From positions 12,170-31,697 of the forward strand of contig DFLI01000143.1 in assembly GCA_002373715.1 (NCBI GenBank): 19,528 nt of DNA, read 5' to 3'. The translations under genes and the position numbers were made by a program. The notes under the pieces were generated by a model. It made no database searches. It saw only the letters and a program-made list of their open reading frames with translations, and was not told the DNA's origin. Position 1 is the first letter of the stretch. Every line of letters starts with the position of its first letter. This DNA is from Bacteroidales bacterium UBA3623 (lineage in GTDB: Bacteria; Bacteroidota; Bacteroidia; Bacteroidales; UBA932). Below are positions 6,293-14,467 of this stretch, piece by piece.

Positions 6293-8611
6293 ATGAAAAT
6301 ATCCTCCATACTTGCCTGCGGGGTCGTCTGCCTTGCAAGCTTGTCCTGTTGCCGGGAGCACCCAATGCAACTTCACTATACCCGGCCGGCCACCTATTTT
6401 GAGGAAGCCCTGCCCCTGGGTAACGGCCGCCTGGGTGCGCTGGTGTACGGCGGCCCGGCAGAAGACCGCATCTCCCTGAACGACATTACACTCTGGACGG
6501 GAGAGCCCGACAAAGGCCCCGGTCATCCGGACTACCAGGTGGTATCCACGCTCACCCCTTGGGGAGAATCGGCGCAGTGGGTAAGTAAGGTGCGGGAAGC
6601 CCTGGATGCAGAGGATTATAGGAAGGCCGATGACCTCCAGCATTACCTGCAGGGCCATTTCAGCGAAAGCTATCAGCCGCTGGGAAAGCTGCTTCTGCAT
6701 TATCCGGAGGGCAAAATCACCGATTATCAACGCTCCCTGAATTTGGCCGATGCCACCGCCCGCGTCAGCTATAAGAGGAACGGCAAGGCCTTCCAGGCGC
6801 AGTACTTCGTTTCGGCCCCCGACTCGGTGATTGTGATTAAACTGAGCAGCGAAGAGCCGCTGGATGTGACTTTAAGCCTGGAAAGTGAGCAGCCGCATTC
6901 CATTAAGGCCGATGGCCATGCTCTGGTGAGCGACGGCTATGCCGCCTGGCACGCCTACCCCGGCTATTATGCCCCCGAGGGAGAGCGCTTTGCCTATGAT
7001 CCGGACCGAGGCATTCATTACCGCACCGTGGTGCGCTGCGAGGCCGCCCAAGCGGAAGGGGAGTCCCTACACATCAGCGGTGTTAAGGAAGCGGTGATTG
7101 TGGTAAGCAACAGCACCAGCTTCAATGGCTTTGACAAAGACCCGGTGAAGGAGGGGAAAGAATATAAGGAAAGTGCCCTCCAAAACGCTTCGGCGGCTGC
7201 GGCACTGGGCTGGAAGGCCCTCTGGAAGCGCCACAAGGCCGATTATGCAGAACTCTTCAACCGTGTATCCCTGGACCTGGGCCGTACAGACCCCGCCGTG
7301 AGCGCCCTGCCCACCGATGAGCAACTTCTGCGTTACGCAGAAGGGGAGTCCAATCCCGAACTTGAAGCCCTTTACTTCCAGTATGGCCGCTACCTGCTCA
7401 TTTCCAGTTCCCGTACCATAGGCGTTCCTGCCAACCTGCAGGGCCTTTGGAACGAGAGCATGGACCCGCCGTGGAGCAGTAACTACACCACCAACATCAA
7501 TCTGGAAGAGAACTATTGGCCCGCCGAGGCGGCCGCCCTGCCGGAGATGCACGAGGTGCTGCTGGGCTTTGTGCGCAACCTCTCCCAGAGCGGCGAGCGC
7601 AGCGCCCGGAACTTCTACGGTGTGGACGAAGGCTGGTGCCAGGCCCATAACAGCGACATCTGGGCCATGACCAATCCGGTGGGGCTGGGCACGGGAGACC
7701 CCTGCTGGGCCAATTGGAATATGGGTGGTGCCTGGCTTTCCACGCACATCTGGGAGCACTGGCTCTTTGCCCGTGATCGGGAAGCCTTGGAGCGGGACTA
7801 TCCTGCCCTTAAGGGCGCGGCACAGTTCTGCCTGGGCATTCTGGTGCAGAAAGACGGCAAGTGGATAACCTCTCCCTCCACCTCTCCGGAGAATATCTAT
7901 CGCACTCCGGACGGCTACGAGGGCCGCACGGCCTATGGCGCCACGGCAGACCTGGCCATCATTCGCGAGTGCCTTACCAATGCCCGTGACGCCGCCCTGG
8001 AAGTGGGGGACAACGCCTTTGCAGAGCGGGTAGATGCCGTCCTGCCGGATTTGAAAGAGTACCAGGTGGGCCGCTCCGGCGCCCTCCAGGAATGGTATTA
8101 CGACTGGGCCGATTACGACCCCCGCCACAGGCACCAGTCTCACCTGATTGGCGTGTATCCCGGTCACCAGATTCCCGCCGGGGGAGAACTGGCCCAGGCG
8201 GCCCACAAAACCCTGGAGATAAGGGGCTTTGAAACCACCGGTTGGAGCTGCGGCTGGAGGGTGAACCTCTACGCCCGTTTGGGAGACGGGGAAAGCGCCT
8301 ACAAGATGTACCGCCGCCTGCTCCGCTATGTGAGCCCGGACCTTTATGAAGGGGCCGATGCCCGCCGCGGCGGAGGCACCTATCCCAACCTGATGGATGC
8401 CCATTCTCCCTTCCAGATAGACGGCAATTTTGGCGGTTGCGCCGGTGTGATGGAGATGCTGGTCCAGTCCACCCCCGAGGGTGTGCAGGCCCTTCCGGCC
8501 CTGCCATCGGCCTGGCCCTCCGGAGAAATAAAAGGCGTCCGCACCCGTACGGGGCAGACGCTTGATCTCAAATGGAAAGACGGGAAGGTGACTTCCCTGA
8601 AACTGCGTTAG
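6293..8611 (+). CDS. Glycoside hydrolase family 95, probable alpha-L-fucosidase (exported)
   Basis: This 772-residue enzyme probably releases alpha-1,2-linked L-fucose (alpha-L-galactose is a known alternative in GH95) from host or plant glycans by inverting hydrolysis. The N-terminal GH95 block is recognisable (EALPLGNGRLGALVYGG, SLNDITLWTG). In the (alpha/alpha)6 domain, NLQGLWNE begins at residue 381. TNIN gives N401 and N403, SPEN gives the general acid E533, and QIDGNFGG gives D710. These match the Asn/Asn/Glu/Asp catalytic set of Bifidobacterium AfcA, so activity is likely. The signal peptide ends at SLSCC; C19 is the likely lipid-modified residue, although the -3 position is Ser rather than the usual Leu. 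It is co-transcribed with the acyltransferase (10-nt gap). No SusC/SusD pair is present, so this is not a complete polysaccharide utilisation locus. Its stop overlaps the convergent S41 gene by 4 nt. Confidence 0.93.
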   Translation: MKISSILACGVVCLASLSCCREHPMQLHYTRPATYFEEALPLGNGRLGALVYGGPAEDRISLNDITLWTGEPDKGPGHPDYQVVSTLTPWGESAQWVSKVREALDAEDYRKADDLQHYLQGHFSESYQPLGKLLLHYPEGKITDYQRSLNLADATARVSYKRNGKAFQAQYFVSAPDSVIVIKLSSEEPLDVTLSLESEQPHSIKADGHALVSDGYAAWHAYPGYYAPEGERFAYDPDRGIHYRTVVRCEAAQAEGESLHISGVKEAVIVVSNSTSFNGFDKDPVKEGKEYKESALQNASAAAALGWKALWKRHKADYAELFNRVSLDLGRTDPAVSALPTDEQLLRYAEGESNPELEALYFQYGRYLLISSSRTIGVPANLQGLWNESMDPPWSSNYTTNINLEENYWPAEAAALPEMHEVLLGFVRNLSQSGERSARNFYGVDEGWCQAHNSDIWAMTNPVGLGTGDPCWANWNMGGAWLSTHIWEHWLFARDREALERDYPALKGAAQFCLGILVQKDGKWITSPSTSPENIYRTPDGYEGRTAYGATADLAIIRECLTNARDAALEVGDNAFAERVDAVLPDLKEYQVGRSGALQEWYYDWADYDPRHRHQSHLIGVYPGHQIPAGGELAQAAHKTLEIRGFETTGWSCGWRVNLYARLGDGESAYKMYRRLLRYVSPDLYEGADARRGGGTYPNLMDAHSPFQIDGNFGGCAGVMEMLVQSTPEGVQALPALPSAWPSGEIKGVRTRTGQTLDLKWKDGKVTSLKLR

Positions 8612-10197
8612 GAGATAAGCTCCAGCGCTTTGTTCACTGTGTCGTCTACCGGTAAGTAATACTTGTAGAAGGCATTGTCTCCCAGCTTGGAATACCGCGC
8701 AATGAGCGCCCTCAGTTGAGGCTCCAGGTAGGGGGCCGATTCGGCCCACTCTGCTTCGGTGCAGCGGATGCCGTCTTTCTGGCGGGCAAAATCCAGGAAC
8801 TTGGCTTTGATATTCAGCTGGTCCAGGAAGCGGTCCATGGCCTCGTAGGAATCTATGGAGGCGAGGGTTTTCGTATAGCGGTCGAAGATATCGGAAGCAA
8901 AGCGCATCTGGGTGGTCTTGCGGTTGCACTCAATATGGAAGCGGCTGGCGCGGGTGGTGTCCATGGGAACGAACACGTCTGGCATAATGCCGCCGCCACC
9001 GTAAACGATGCGGCCGCTGCGGGTGTGGTGCACGTCTTCCTTATTCAGTTTTACGCTGTCTTCGCTGAAGACCTCGCCATTGGTATAACGGCGGTAGATG
9101 TCGTAGTTGTAGTTCTCCGAGGTTCCGTAGGGCTTCTGGATGCATCGGCCGCTGGGCGTGTAATAACGCGCTACGGTGAGGCGGATGCCAGACTTGTCCG
9201 TGAAAAAGAAGGGCTCCTGCACCAGGCCTTTGCCAAAGGAACGGCGGCCCAGCACGGTGCCGCGGTCGTTGTCCTGGATGGCTCCGGCAAAGATTTCACT
9301 GGCCGATGCCGAGTTCTCGCTGATGAGAACGGAGAGCTTTACGCTCTGGAGCTGGCCCCTGCCATCGGCCTTAAATACCTCTTTGGGCCGATGCTTTCCT
9401 TCCATATACACGATGGTGTCTCCGGAAGAGAGGAAGTCGTTGGAAAGGAGGAGCGCCTGGTCCATATAGCCGCCGGAGTTGTCGCGGATGTCGAAGATGA
9501 GGTGATCCATACCCTGTTCCAGCAGCTTCATGGCAGCCTCGTGGCACTCCTGGTAGGTGGTGCGGGAGAACTTGCTCAGGCGAATGTACCCCACGCCCGG
9601 ACGAATCATAAAGGAAGCGTCCATGCTGTGCACGGGAATCTTGCCGCGGGTTATTTCAAAGGGAATGATATCGTGGCCGCGCTTGACGGTAATGGTGACC
9701 TTGCTGCCGGAAGGGCCTTTGATGTGGCTCACCATGCTGTCCTGCGGGAACTTCACACCGGCTATCACCAGGTCGTCCACTTTGAGCAGACGGTCTCCGG
9801 GCTGCAGGCCCACCTTCTCGGAGGGACCGCCGGCAATGACTTCCAGCACAATGGCGGTGTCGTTGGGCACGTTGAACTGGATGCCGATTCCGTCAAAATT
9901 GCCGGCCAGGGACTGCTCGGAAGCCTCCAGTTCCACGGGCGGCAGATACACGGAATGAGGGTCCAGCTTGGCCAGGGCTGCCGTAATGGAAGCCTGCGTC
10001 ATGCCGTCCTTGTCCAGCGTGTCCACATAATTCTCCTCTACCAGATTGAGAATGAGATTGAGCTTCTGCCAGTCCTGCATTTCGGTTCGGTACAGGTGCT
10101 GTTTTTCGCGGTAGCGCACCACGGAGAACGTGACCATGGCACCTATTACCACGCCCAATACTATCTCAAGAATGCGGAGAGTAGTCTTATTCTGCAT
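8608..10197 (-). CDS. S41A C-terminal processing peptidase (CtpA/Prc type)
   Basis: This 529-residue serine protease acts in the periplasm, anchored by one N-terminal membrane segment (residues about 8-26). Residues about 85-175 form a PDZ domain (GNFDGIGIQFNV, EKVGLQPGDRLLKVDD). The S41 core follows with GYIRLSKFS, LIFDIRDNSGG and SENSASASEIFAGAIQDND; the nucleophile is S298 and the general base K323 in RSFGKGLVQ, the 25-residue spacing known from E. coli Tsp. The C-terminal region continues as a helical extension of unknown partner. Such proteases trim or degrade envelope proteins by their C-termini. It is the last gene of a four-gene minus-strand operon, starting 2 nt after the dCMP deaminase stop. 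The 3' end converges on GH95 with a 4-nt overlap and no visible terminator. Confidence 0.94.
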   Translation of the reverse strand: MQNKTTLRILEIVLGVVIGAMVTFSVVRYREKQHLYRTEMQDWQKLNLILNLVEENYVDTLDKDGMTQASITAALAKLDPHSVYLPPVELEASEQSLAGNFDGIGIQFNVPNDTAIVLEVIAGGPSEKVGLQPGDRLLKVDDLVIAGVKFPQDSMVSHIKGPSGSKVTITVKRGHDIIPFEITRGKIPVHSMDASFMIRPGVGYIRLSKFSRTTYQECHEAAMKLLEQGMDHLIFDIRDNSGGYMDQALLLSNDFLSSGDTIVYMEGKHRPKEVFKADGRGQLQSVKLSVLISENSASASEIFAGAIQDNDRGTVLGRRSFGKGLVQEPFFFTDKSGIRLTVARYYTPSGRCIQKPYGTSENYNYDIYRRYTNGEVFSEDSVKLNKEDVHHTRSGRIVYGGGGIMPDVFVPMDTTRASRFHIECNRKTTQMRFASDIFDRYTKTLASIDSYEAMDRFLDQLNIKAKFLDFARQKDGIRCTEAEWAESAPYLEPQLRALIARYSKLGDNAFYKYYLPVDDTVNKALELIS

Positions 10198-10199
10198 AA

Positions 10200-10607
10200 T
10201 TACTGTATCTGTTCTACCTCTATGCCGGCCCTGGCCAGGAGGTCAATTCCGTCGGTAAGGCGGTAGGCGTCCCGGTATACTACACGCCGGATGCCGGCCT
10301 GGATAATGAGTTTGGCACATTCTGCGCAGGGGGAGGCTGTTACATACAGCGTGGCCCCTTCAGAGCTGTTGCCGCTTTTGGCTACCTTGGTGATGGCGTT
10401 GGCCTCGGCGTGCAGCACGTAGGGTTTGGTAACCCCGTTTTCGTCTTCGCAGATATTCTCAAAGCCCGAGGGAGTGCCGTTGTAGCCGTCTGAAATGATG
10501 GTACGGTCTTTTACCAGCAGGGCGCCCACCTTTCTGCGCTTGCAGTAGGAGTTCTGGGCCCACACTTCGGCCATTTCCAAATAACTTTTGTCGAATTTCT
10601 GTGCCAT
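10200..10607 (-). CDS. dCMP deaminase (ComEB-like cytidine/deoxycytidylate deaminase)
   Basis: This 135-residue cytoplasmic zinc enzyme is predicted to convert dCMP to dUMP for dTTP synthesis. The zinc and catalytic site is complete: HAEANAI (H66 ligand, E68 proton shuttle) and PCAEC (C94, C97 ligands). NGTPSGFENICED (44-56) is the substrate-loop signature of dCMP deaminases and argues against a cytidine or tRNA-adenosine deaminase. Length is normal for the short bacterial form. It lies 11 nt after the acyl-CoA synthetase gene and 2 nt before the S41 protease gene, so it is translated from a polycistronic message; no Shine-Dalgarno sequence is visible. Confidence 0.94.
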   Translation of the reverse strand: MAQKFDKSYLEMAEVWAQNSYCKRRKVGALLVKDRTIISDGYNGTPSGFENICEDENGVTKPYVLHAEANAITKVAKSGNSSEGATLYVTASPCAECAKLIIQAGIRRVVYRDAYRLTDGIDLLARAGIEVEQIQ

Positions 10608-10618
10608 AGAGAGGTAAT

Positions 10619-12274
10619 TTAGATTCTCTGATAAAGATAACGCTTGATGCTCTTCTTGGGCGTGCGCTCGAAGTCTTCGGGCATGAGCTCAATCTTCTTA
10701 ATCTGAGCATATTTAGGCAGCTCGTCATTAATGGCGGGCAGCATGCCTTTGATGCGTTTTCCGAAGTCCTGGCGGGTGTAGCCATCCAGCTCTCCCTGGT
10801 GCCAGTCGGGGTAGATGAGGGCGGTGAGGCCGCCGTCGTCTTCCACTACCAGGGAATCTACCACGTAGTTGAAGTTGTTAATGGTAGCTTCCACCTCTTC
10901 GGGGTAGATGTTCTGGCCGGACGGGCCCAGTACCATGCACTTGGAACGGCCGCGAAGGAAGAGGTAACCGTCTTCGTCAATCACGCCCATGTCTCCGGTT
11001 CTGAACCAGCCGTCTTCCGTGAAGGAAGCATTGGTGGCTTCTTCGTTGCGGTAATAGCCCAGGCATACGTTGGGGCCCTTTACCTGCACCTCGCCGGGAA
11101 TGTTGCGGGGGTCGGAGGAATCTATGCGGATTTCCATGTTCAGGGCGGCACGGCCGGCACTTCCCACCTTCACCTTGTCCCAGTGGGCATAGCAGATGAT
11201 GGGGGCGCACTCCGTCATACCATAACCAACGGTGTAGTGGAAGCCAATCTCGTGCAGGAACTTCTCTACCTCCGGGTTGAAGGCAGCGCCGCCCAGGATT
11301 ACTTCCTCAAACTGGCCGCCGAAAGCGTTGGTGAGTTCCGTGCAGAATTTCTTCTCAATCACCTTGTCCAGCACGGGGATGCGGCGATAGTATTTGGTCT
11401 TGTCCACCAGGGGCTTGAGCTTGCTCTTATACACTTTCTCCATCACCAGCGGCACGGCGATGATAATGTCCGGATGTACCTCGCTGAAGGCCTGCATGAT
11501 AATCTTGGGGCTGGGTACACGGCTCAGGAAATGCACGTGCATGCCGATGGTCATCTCGAAGAGGAACTCGAACATCATGCCGTACATATGGGCCGACGGC
11601 AGCATGGCCACTACGTTCATCCCTGCCTTAAGCATGGGGCAGGCGTCCTTGGCGGCGAACTCCACGTTGGAGTAGATGGCGCGGTAGGGGATCATCACAC
11701 CCTTGGAGAAACCGGAGGTTCCGGAGGTGTAGTTGATGATGGCCAGCTCTTCGGGGCTGTCTTCGTAATAATGAAGGTCTTCCGGGCCGAAGCTGTTGGG
11801 ATAGCGCTTGCCGAATTCTTCGTTCAGGTGCTCACGCACATATCTGAGCTCTTCGGAAGCGGCATAGAGGAACTTGAAGTTGTTAATTTGCACTACAACG
11901 GCCAGGTCCGGCATTTCTTCGGCCGACAGGCCTTCCCAGATAACCTCGTCCACAAAGAGCACACGGGCCTCGGAGTGATTCACCAGATAGTGGATGTTGC
12001 CGGGCTTGAACTCGTGCAGGATGGGAACGGCCACGGCTCCATAGGTAATGGCAGCCATAAAACTAACGCCCCAGTTGGCCTGGTTACGGGAGCAGATGGC
12101 CACTTTGTCTCCTTTCTTGAGACCGCACATTTCAAAGGCTATGTGCAGTTTGGCAATGCGGAGGGCCACCTCACGGTAGGCCAGTGTCATACCCTGATAG
12201 TTGGTAACGGCCGGGCGGTCCCAGTTCTTTACCAGACTATCCTGCAGAATCTTGTTTACAGACTTGAATTCCAT
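10619..12274 (-). CDS. Long-chain fatty acid-CoA ligase / AMP-binding enzyme
   Basis: This 551-residue ANL-superfamily adenylating enzyme is predicted to activate fatty acids to acyl-CoA through acyl-AMP. Motifs in order are the phosphate-binding loop YTSGTSGFSKG (182-192), YGMTE (351-355), GWFRTGD (422-428), the hinge LRGRSKCMVLGPSGQNIYPEE (split here: LRGRSKCMVLG then PSGQNIYPEE), and the C-terminal lysine region TPKKSIKR (538-545). All are intact. The N-terminal part has normal FadD-like length and no signal peptide, so it is cytoplasmic. Substrate chain length cannot be read from sequence. It sits 16 nt after a gene for a membrane-anchored protein of unknown function and 11 nt before the dCMP deaminase. 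The lipid theme is shared with the acyltransferase at 4486, but the two are in separate units. Confidence 0.93.
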   Translation of the reverse strand: MEFKSVNKILQDSLVKNWDRPAVTNYQGMTLAYREVALRIAKLHIAFEMCGLKKGDKVAICSRNQANWGVSFMAAITYGAVAVPILHEFKPGNIHYLVNHSEARVLFVDEVIWEGLSAEEMPDLAVVVQINNFKFLYAASEELRYVREHLNEEFGKRYPNSFGPEDLHYYEDSPEELAIINYTSGTSGFSKGVMIPYRAIYSNVEFAAKDACPMLKAGMNVVAMLPSAHMYGMMFEFLFEMTIGMHVHFLSRVPSPKIIMQAFSEVHPDIIIAVPLVMEKVYKSKLKPLVDKTKYYRRIPVLDKVIEKKFCTELTNAFGGQFEEVILGGAAFNPEVEKFLHEIGFHYTVGYGMTECAPIICYAHWDKVKVGSAGRAALNMEIRIDSSDPRNIPGEVQVKGPNVCLGYYRNEEATNASFTEDGWFRTGDMGVIDEDGYLFLRGRSKCMVLGPSGQNIYPEEVEATINNFNYVVDSLVVEDDGGLTALIYPDWHQGELDGYTRQDFGKRIKGMLPAINDELPKYAQIKKIELMPEDFERTPKKSIKRYLYQRI

Positions 12275-12290
12275 TATTCTCTGATAGGTT

Positions 12291-14402
12291 TTAGTTCAAC
12301 TTAAAATCCCGGGTGCGGCCGTCATAGCATTCTCCGCTTATACCCTTGGACGTTATCTTCAGCTGGGCATCCGGGCGCAGCATCTTGTTGCCCTCCTCCT
12401 TCACCAGCGGTTCTCCACCGGCAAAAGGATATACGAGGGTTCTCACGCTGGTGCGCACCACCCAGTAATTCTTTCCATTGATTTCCAGCAGTTCCGGAAG
12501 GTCTTTCACCGTTTCGGAAGCCTTGATTCCTTTCCAGCCTTCGGGCTTTTTGCCATGCAGGTTGTAGCGTTCCAGAGTGTTGTCTTTATGCAAAACCATT
12601 ACGGTGTAGCCGCCAATGCCGGTAAAGTCGTATGCATCGGGGCCCAGCAGCACCGCCTTGGGCAGCTTTACCGGGAAGCCGTTTACCCAGTGGCCCAGGC
12701 GGTCCAGCAGGTACAGTTTGTCTCCGGCGCAGAAAAGGAACTGGATTTTCTTATTGTTGTAATAGTCTATGTTCTGAACGCGGCCGCATAGGGGTTCCTT
12801 GAAGGGAATGCCCCAAACGCCCTTGCCGTTTTCGTCGTTCAGGCAGATGGACAGGCTGTTGTTCTGATACAGCGTATTGTTCTTCCCGGTTTGGGAATTC
12901 TTAACGGTGAAGGGACCGGTGGGAACCACCACGGTGGTGTCCCTTTCCATTACCTGCACCTTGTTGCTCTTGAGGGTATGGGTGCTTAGCTGGATGCGCA
13001 TGGAGGGATTATCGGCCTGCAAATCCAGGGTGGCCAGTGCGGGAGCAAAGCCGGCGCCCAGCGCAAATTCCTTGATGGGATTGGCCAGCTCCTTTGAGAG
13101 CAGCTGTCCCGGAACCTCCGGTGCATCTGTGAACGAGCTGTAGGCTACAAAGCCTGCCGGAAAGGATACGGACGCATCGGCCAAACGATTCTTTAAGCTA
13201 TAATCCTTGATGGCAGGGTCCTGCAGGGCTTCTACGGCGGGGGCGCTGGCAAACACGCTCCATTTGCCGGGGAGCGAGGCGCCCAGGGTATCCGTTACGG
13301 CAAAGTCTTCGCCGGCCACCAGGGCCAGCACTCCGCTGTAGGGGTTGGTACTTCCGCCGCCCAGCTTAAGGTCTTTGGCCGATTTTACCAAAATGGCTTC
13401 CTGCAGCTCTCCTTTCACAAAGAAGGAGATGCGGGCCAGTTCTTTGGGCTGCAGGCTGCGGAACCACTCTTCCGGAGAAAGAGAGCGGCCGGCCTTGGCC
13501 TTGAGGGCTTTGTTGAACTGTCCCAGGTGGCCTTCTCCGTCTTCCTGCTTGCGGCGGGAATTGAGGTAGGCGTCTACGTCCGGGATGGGCACGGCCACGG
13601 CGGTGGCGGTATAATAGGGAACGACCTCGGGGAATTCTGCCACTTGGGCCGATGTCCCTTTGAAGGCACCAAAGAAGCTGGCGGGAGCCTCGCCGGGAAG
13701 GGCCAGGCCTTTCAGGGCAATTTTGTCTTTATCAACATCCTGGATGGTCCAGGCGCTCCAGGCAGTGAGGTCTTTTACGAAGGAATCCTTGCGATAGTCT
13801 TTGCCGGCATAGGTTTGCAGCAGCTTGGAGGCGTGGGCGTGGGAAACCAGCACCACGGCCTGTCCGGATACTTTGGAAACCAGATCCTGCAGATGACGGG
13901 TTCCCAGTATGGAAAGCCCTTCTTCCAGGTGACGGGCACCGGCGTTCACGAAGGTTTCGGAACGGGAGGCCAGCAGATAGCCTTCTTTCTCCAGGGTTTT
14001 GAGCCCGGCTTTGGCTGCCAGTTGCTTGGCCAGGGTATCTGTAGGTTGGATTTGGGCGGCTACCAGCGGAACCAGGGTGCCGCTGTTGTGCAAGGAAACA
14101 GCCATCCTCCTTCGGCCCAGGGACTGGAGGAAAGCCATGAAAGCGCTGTTGCCGGGGGCTACAATGCCCTGGAGGAGACCGGTGGAATCTGCCAATACCT
14201 TGGCGGCCTTGGCACTGCCGTCAAAAACCAGAACGGCGGCAGCATCTGAGGGGACGGCCCTCAGGATGTTCCAACCCGTGGGCGCCGGGGCCACGGTCTC
14301 TTCTTCCGGAACCTGTGTATACAGCTTGGTAACGGCAATTGCAATACCGGCCAAGAGCACAGCTACTAACACAACGGCTGCTATGGTGCTTCGTTTAGCC
14401 AT
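12291..14402 (-). CDS. Membrane-anchored protein of unknown function with a propeller-like C-terminal region
   Basis: This 703-residue protein has one N-terminal membrane segment (residues about 6-26) followed by a long extracytoplasmic part. I do not recognise a firm family; the region after the anchor (NILRAVPSDAAAVLVFDG) resembles the start of DUF3352-type proteins, which is only a suggestion. Residues about 500-703 contain repeated beta-strand pairs such as YLLDRLGHWVNGFPVKLP and NTLERYNLHGKKPEGW, similar to PQQ/FG-GAP-like propeller blades. The ATG at 14402 is chosen; a TTG at 14411 would add MHN but overlaps the promoter. It is the first gene of the minus-strand operon with acyl-CoA synthetase, dCMP deaminase and S41 protease. 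A role in the envelope is likely from topology only. Confidence 0.75.
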   Translation of the reverse strand: MAKRSTIAAVVLVAVLLAGIAIAVTKLYTQVPEEETVAPAPTGWNILRAVPSDAAAVLVFDGSAKAAKVLADSTGLLQGIVAPGNSAFMAFLQSLGRRRMAVSLHNSGTLVPLVAAQIQPTDTLAKQLAAKAGLKTLEKEGYLLASRSETFVNAGARHLEEGLSILGTRHLQDLVSKVSGQAVVLVSHAHASKLLQTYAGKDYRKDSFVKDLTAWSAWTIQDVDKDKIALKGLALPGEAPASFFGAFKGTSAQVAEFPEVVPYYTATAVAVPIPDVDAYLNSRRKQEDGEGHLGQFNKALKAKAGRSLSPEEWFRSLQPKELARISFFVKGELQEAILVKSAKDLKLGGGSTNPYSGVLALVAGEDFAVTDTLGASLPGKWSVFASAPAVEALQDPAIKDYSLKNRLADASVSFPAGFVAYSSFTDAPEVPGQLLSKELANPIKEFALGAGFAPALATLDLQADNPSMRIQLSTHTLKSNKVQVMERDTTVVVPTGPFTVKNSQTGKNNTLYQNNSLSICLNDENGKGVWGIPFKEPLCGRVQNIDYYNNKKIQFLFCAGDKLYLLDRLGHWVNGFPVKLPKAVLLGPDAYDFTGIGGYTVMVLHKDNTLERYNLHGKKPEGWKGIKASETVKDLPELLEINGKNYWVVRTSVRTLVYPFAGGEPLVKEEGNKMLRPDAQLKITSKGISGECYDGRTRDFKLN

Positions 14403-14408
14403 ATTATG

Positions 14409-14416
14409 CAAAGTTA
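14409..14416 (-). promoter_or_regulatory. Candidate -7 element of the four-gene minus operon
   Basis: TAACTTTG on the minus strand (14416-14409) matches TAnnTTTG. Six bases then precede the ATG at 14402, so the message would be leaderless or nearly so. I see no TTTG at the expected -33 distance. Confidence 0.5.
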
Positions 14417-14429
14417 CACAAATATTTCG

Positions 14430-14437
14430 TATCTTTG
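14430..14437 (+). promoter_or_regulatory. Candidate -7 element of the EEP lipoprotein gene
   Basis: TATCTTTG on the plus strand matches TAnnTTTG and lies 30 nt before the ATG at 14468. No clear -33 TTTG is seen. It is arranged back to back with the minus-strand -7 box at 14409-14416, 13 nt away. Confidence 0.6.
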
Positions 14438-14467
14438 CCTAAGAACCTAATTTGTTTAACCAATACC

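Noticed and set aside
8603..8626. GGAG-ATAAG-CTCC hairpin as a terminator between GH95 and the S41 gene
   Set aside because: The stem is only about 4 bp and has no T-tract on either strand.
7067..12304. Long antisense open frames opposite GH95, the S41 protease and the acyl-CoA synthetase (and 1666-3081 opposite the metallopeptidase)
   Set aside because: They are shadows of high-GC coding genes: low-complexity Gly/Val/His/Ala-rich translations with no motif, while the opposite strand has complete catalytic motifs.
14403..14467. TTG starts at 14411 (minus) and 14435 (plus)
   Set aside because: Both TTG codons are part of the -7 promoter boxes; the ATG codons at 14402 and 14468 give a proper membrane anchor and signal peptide.
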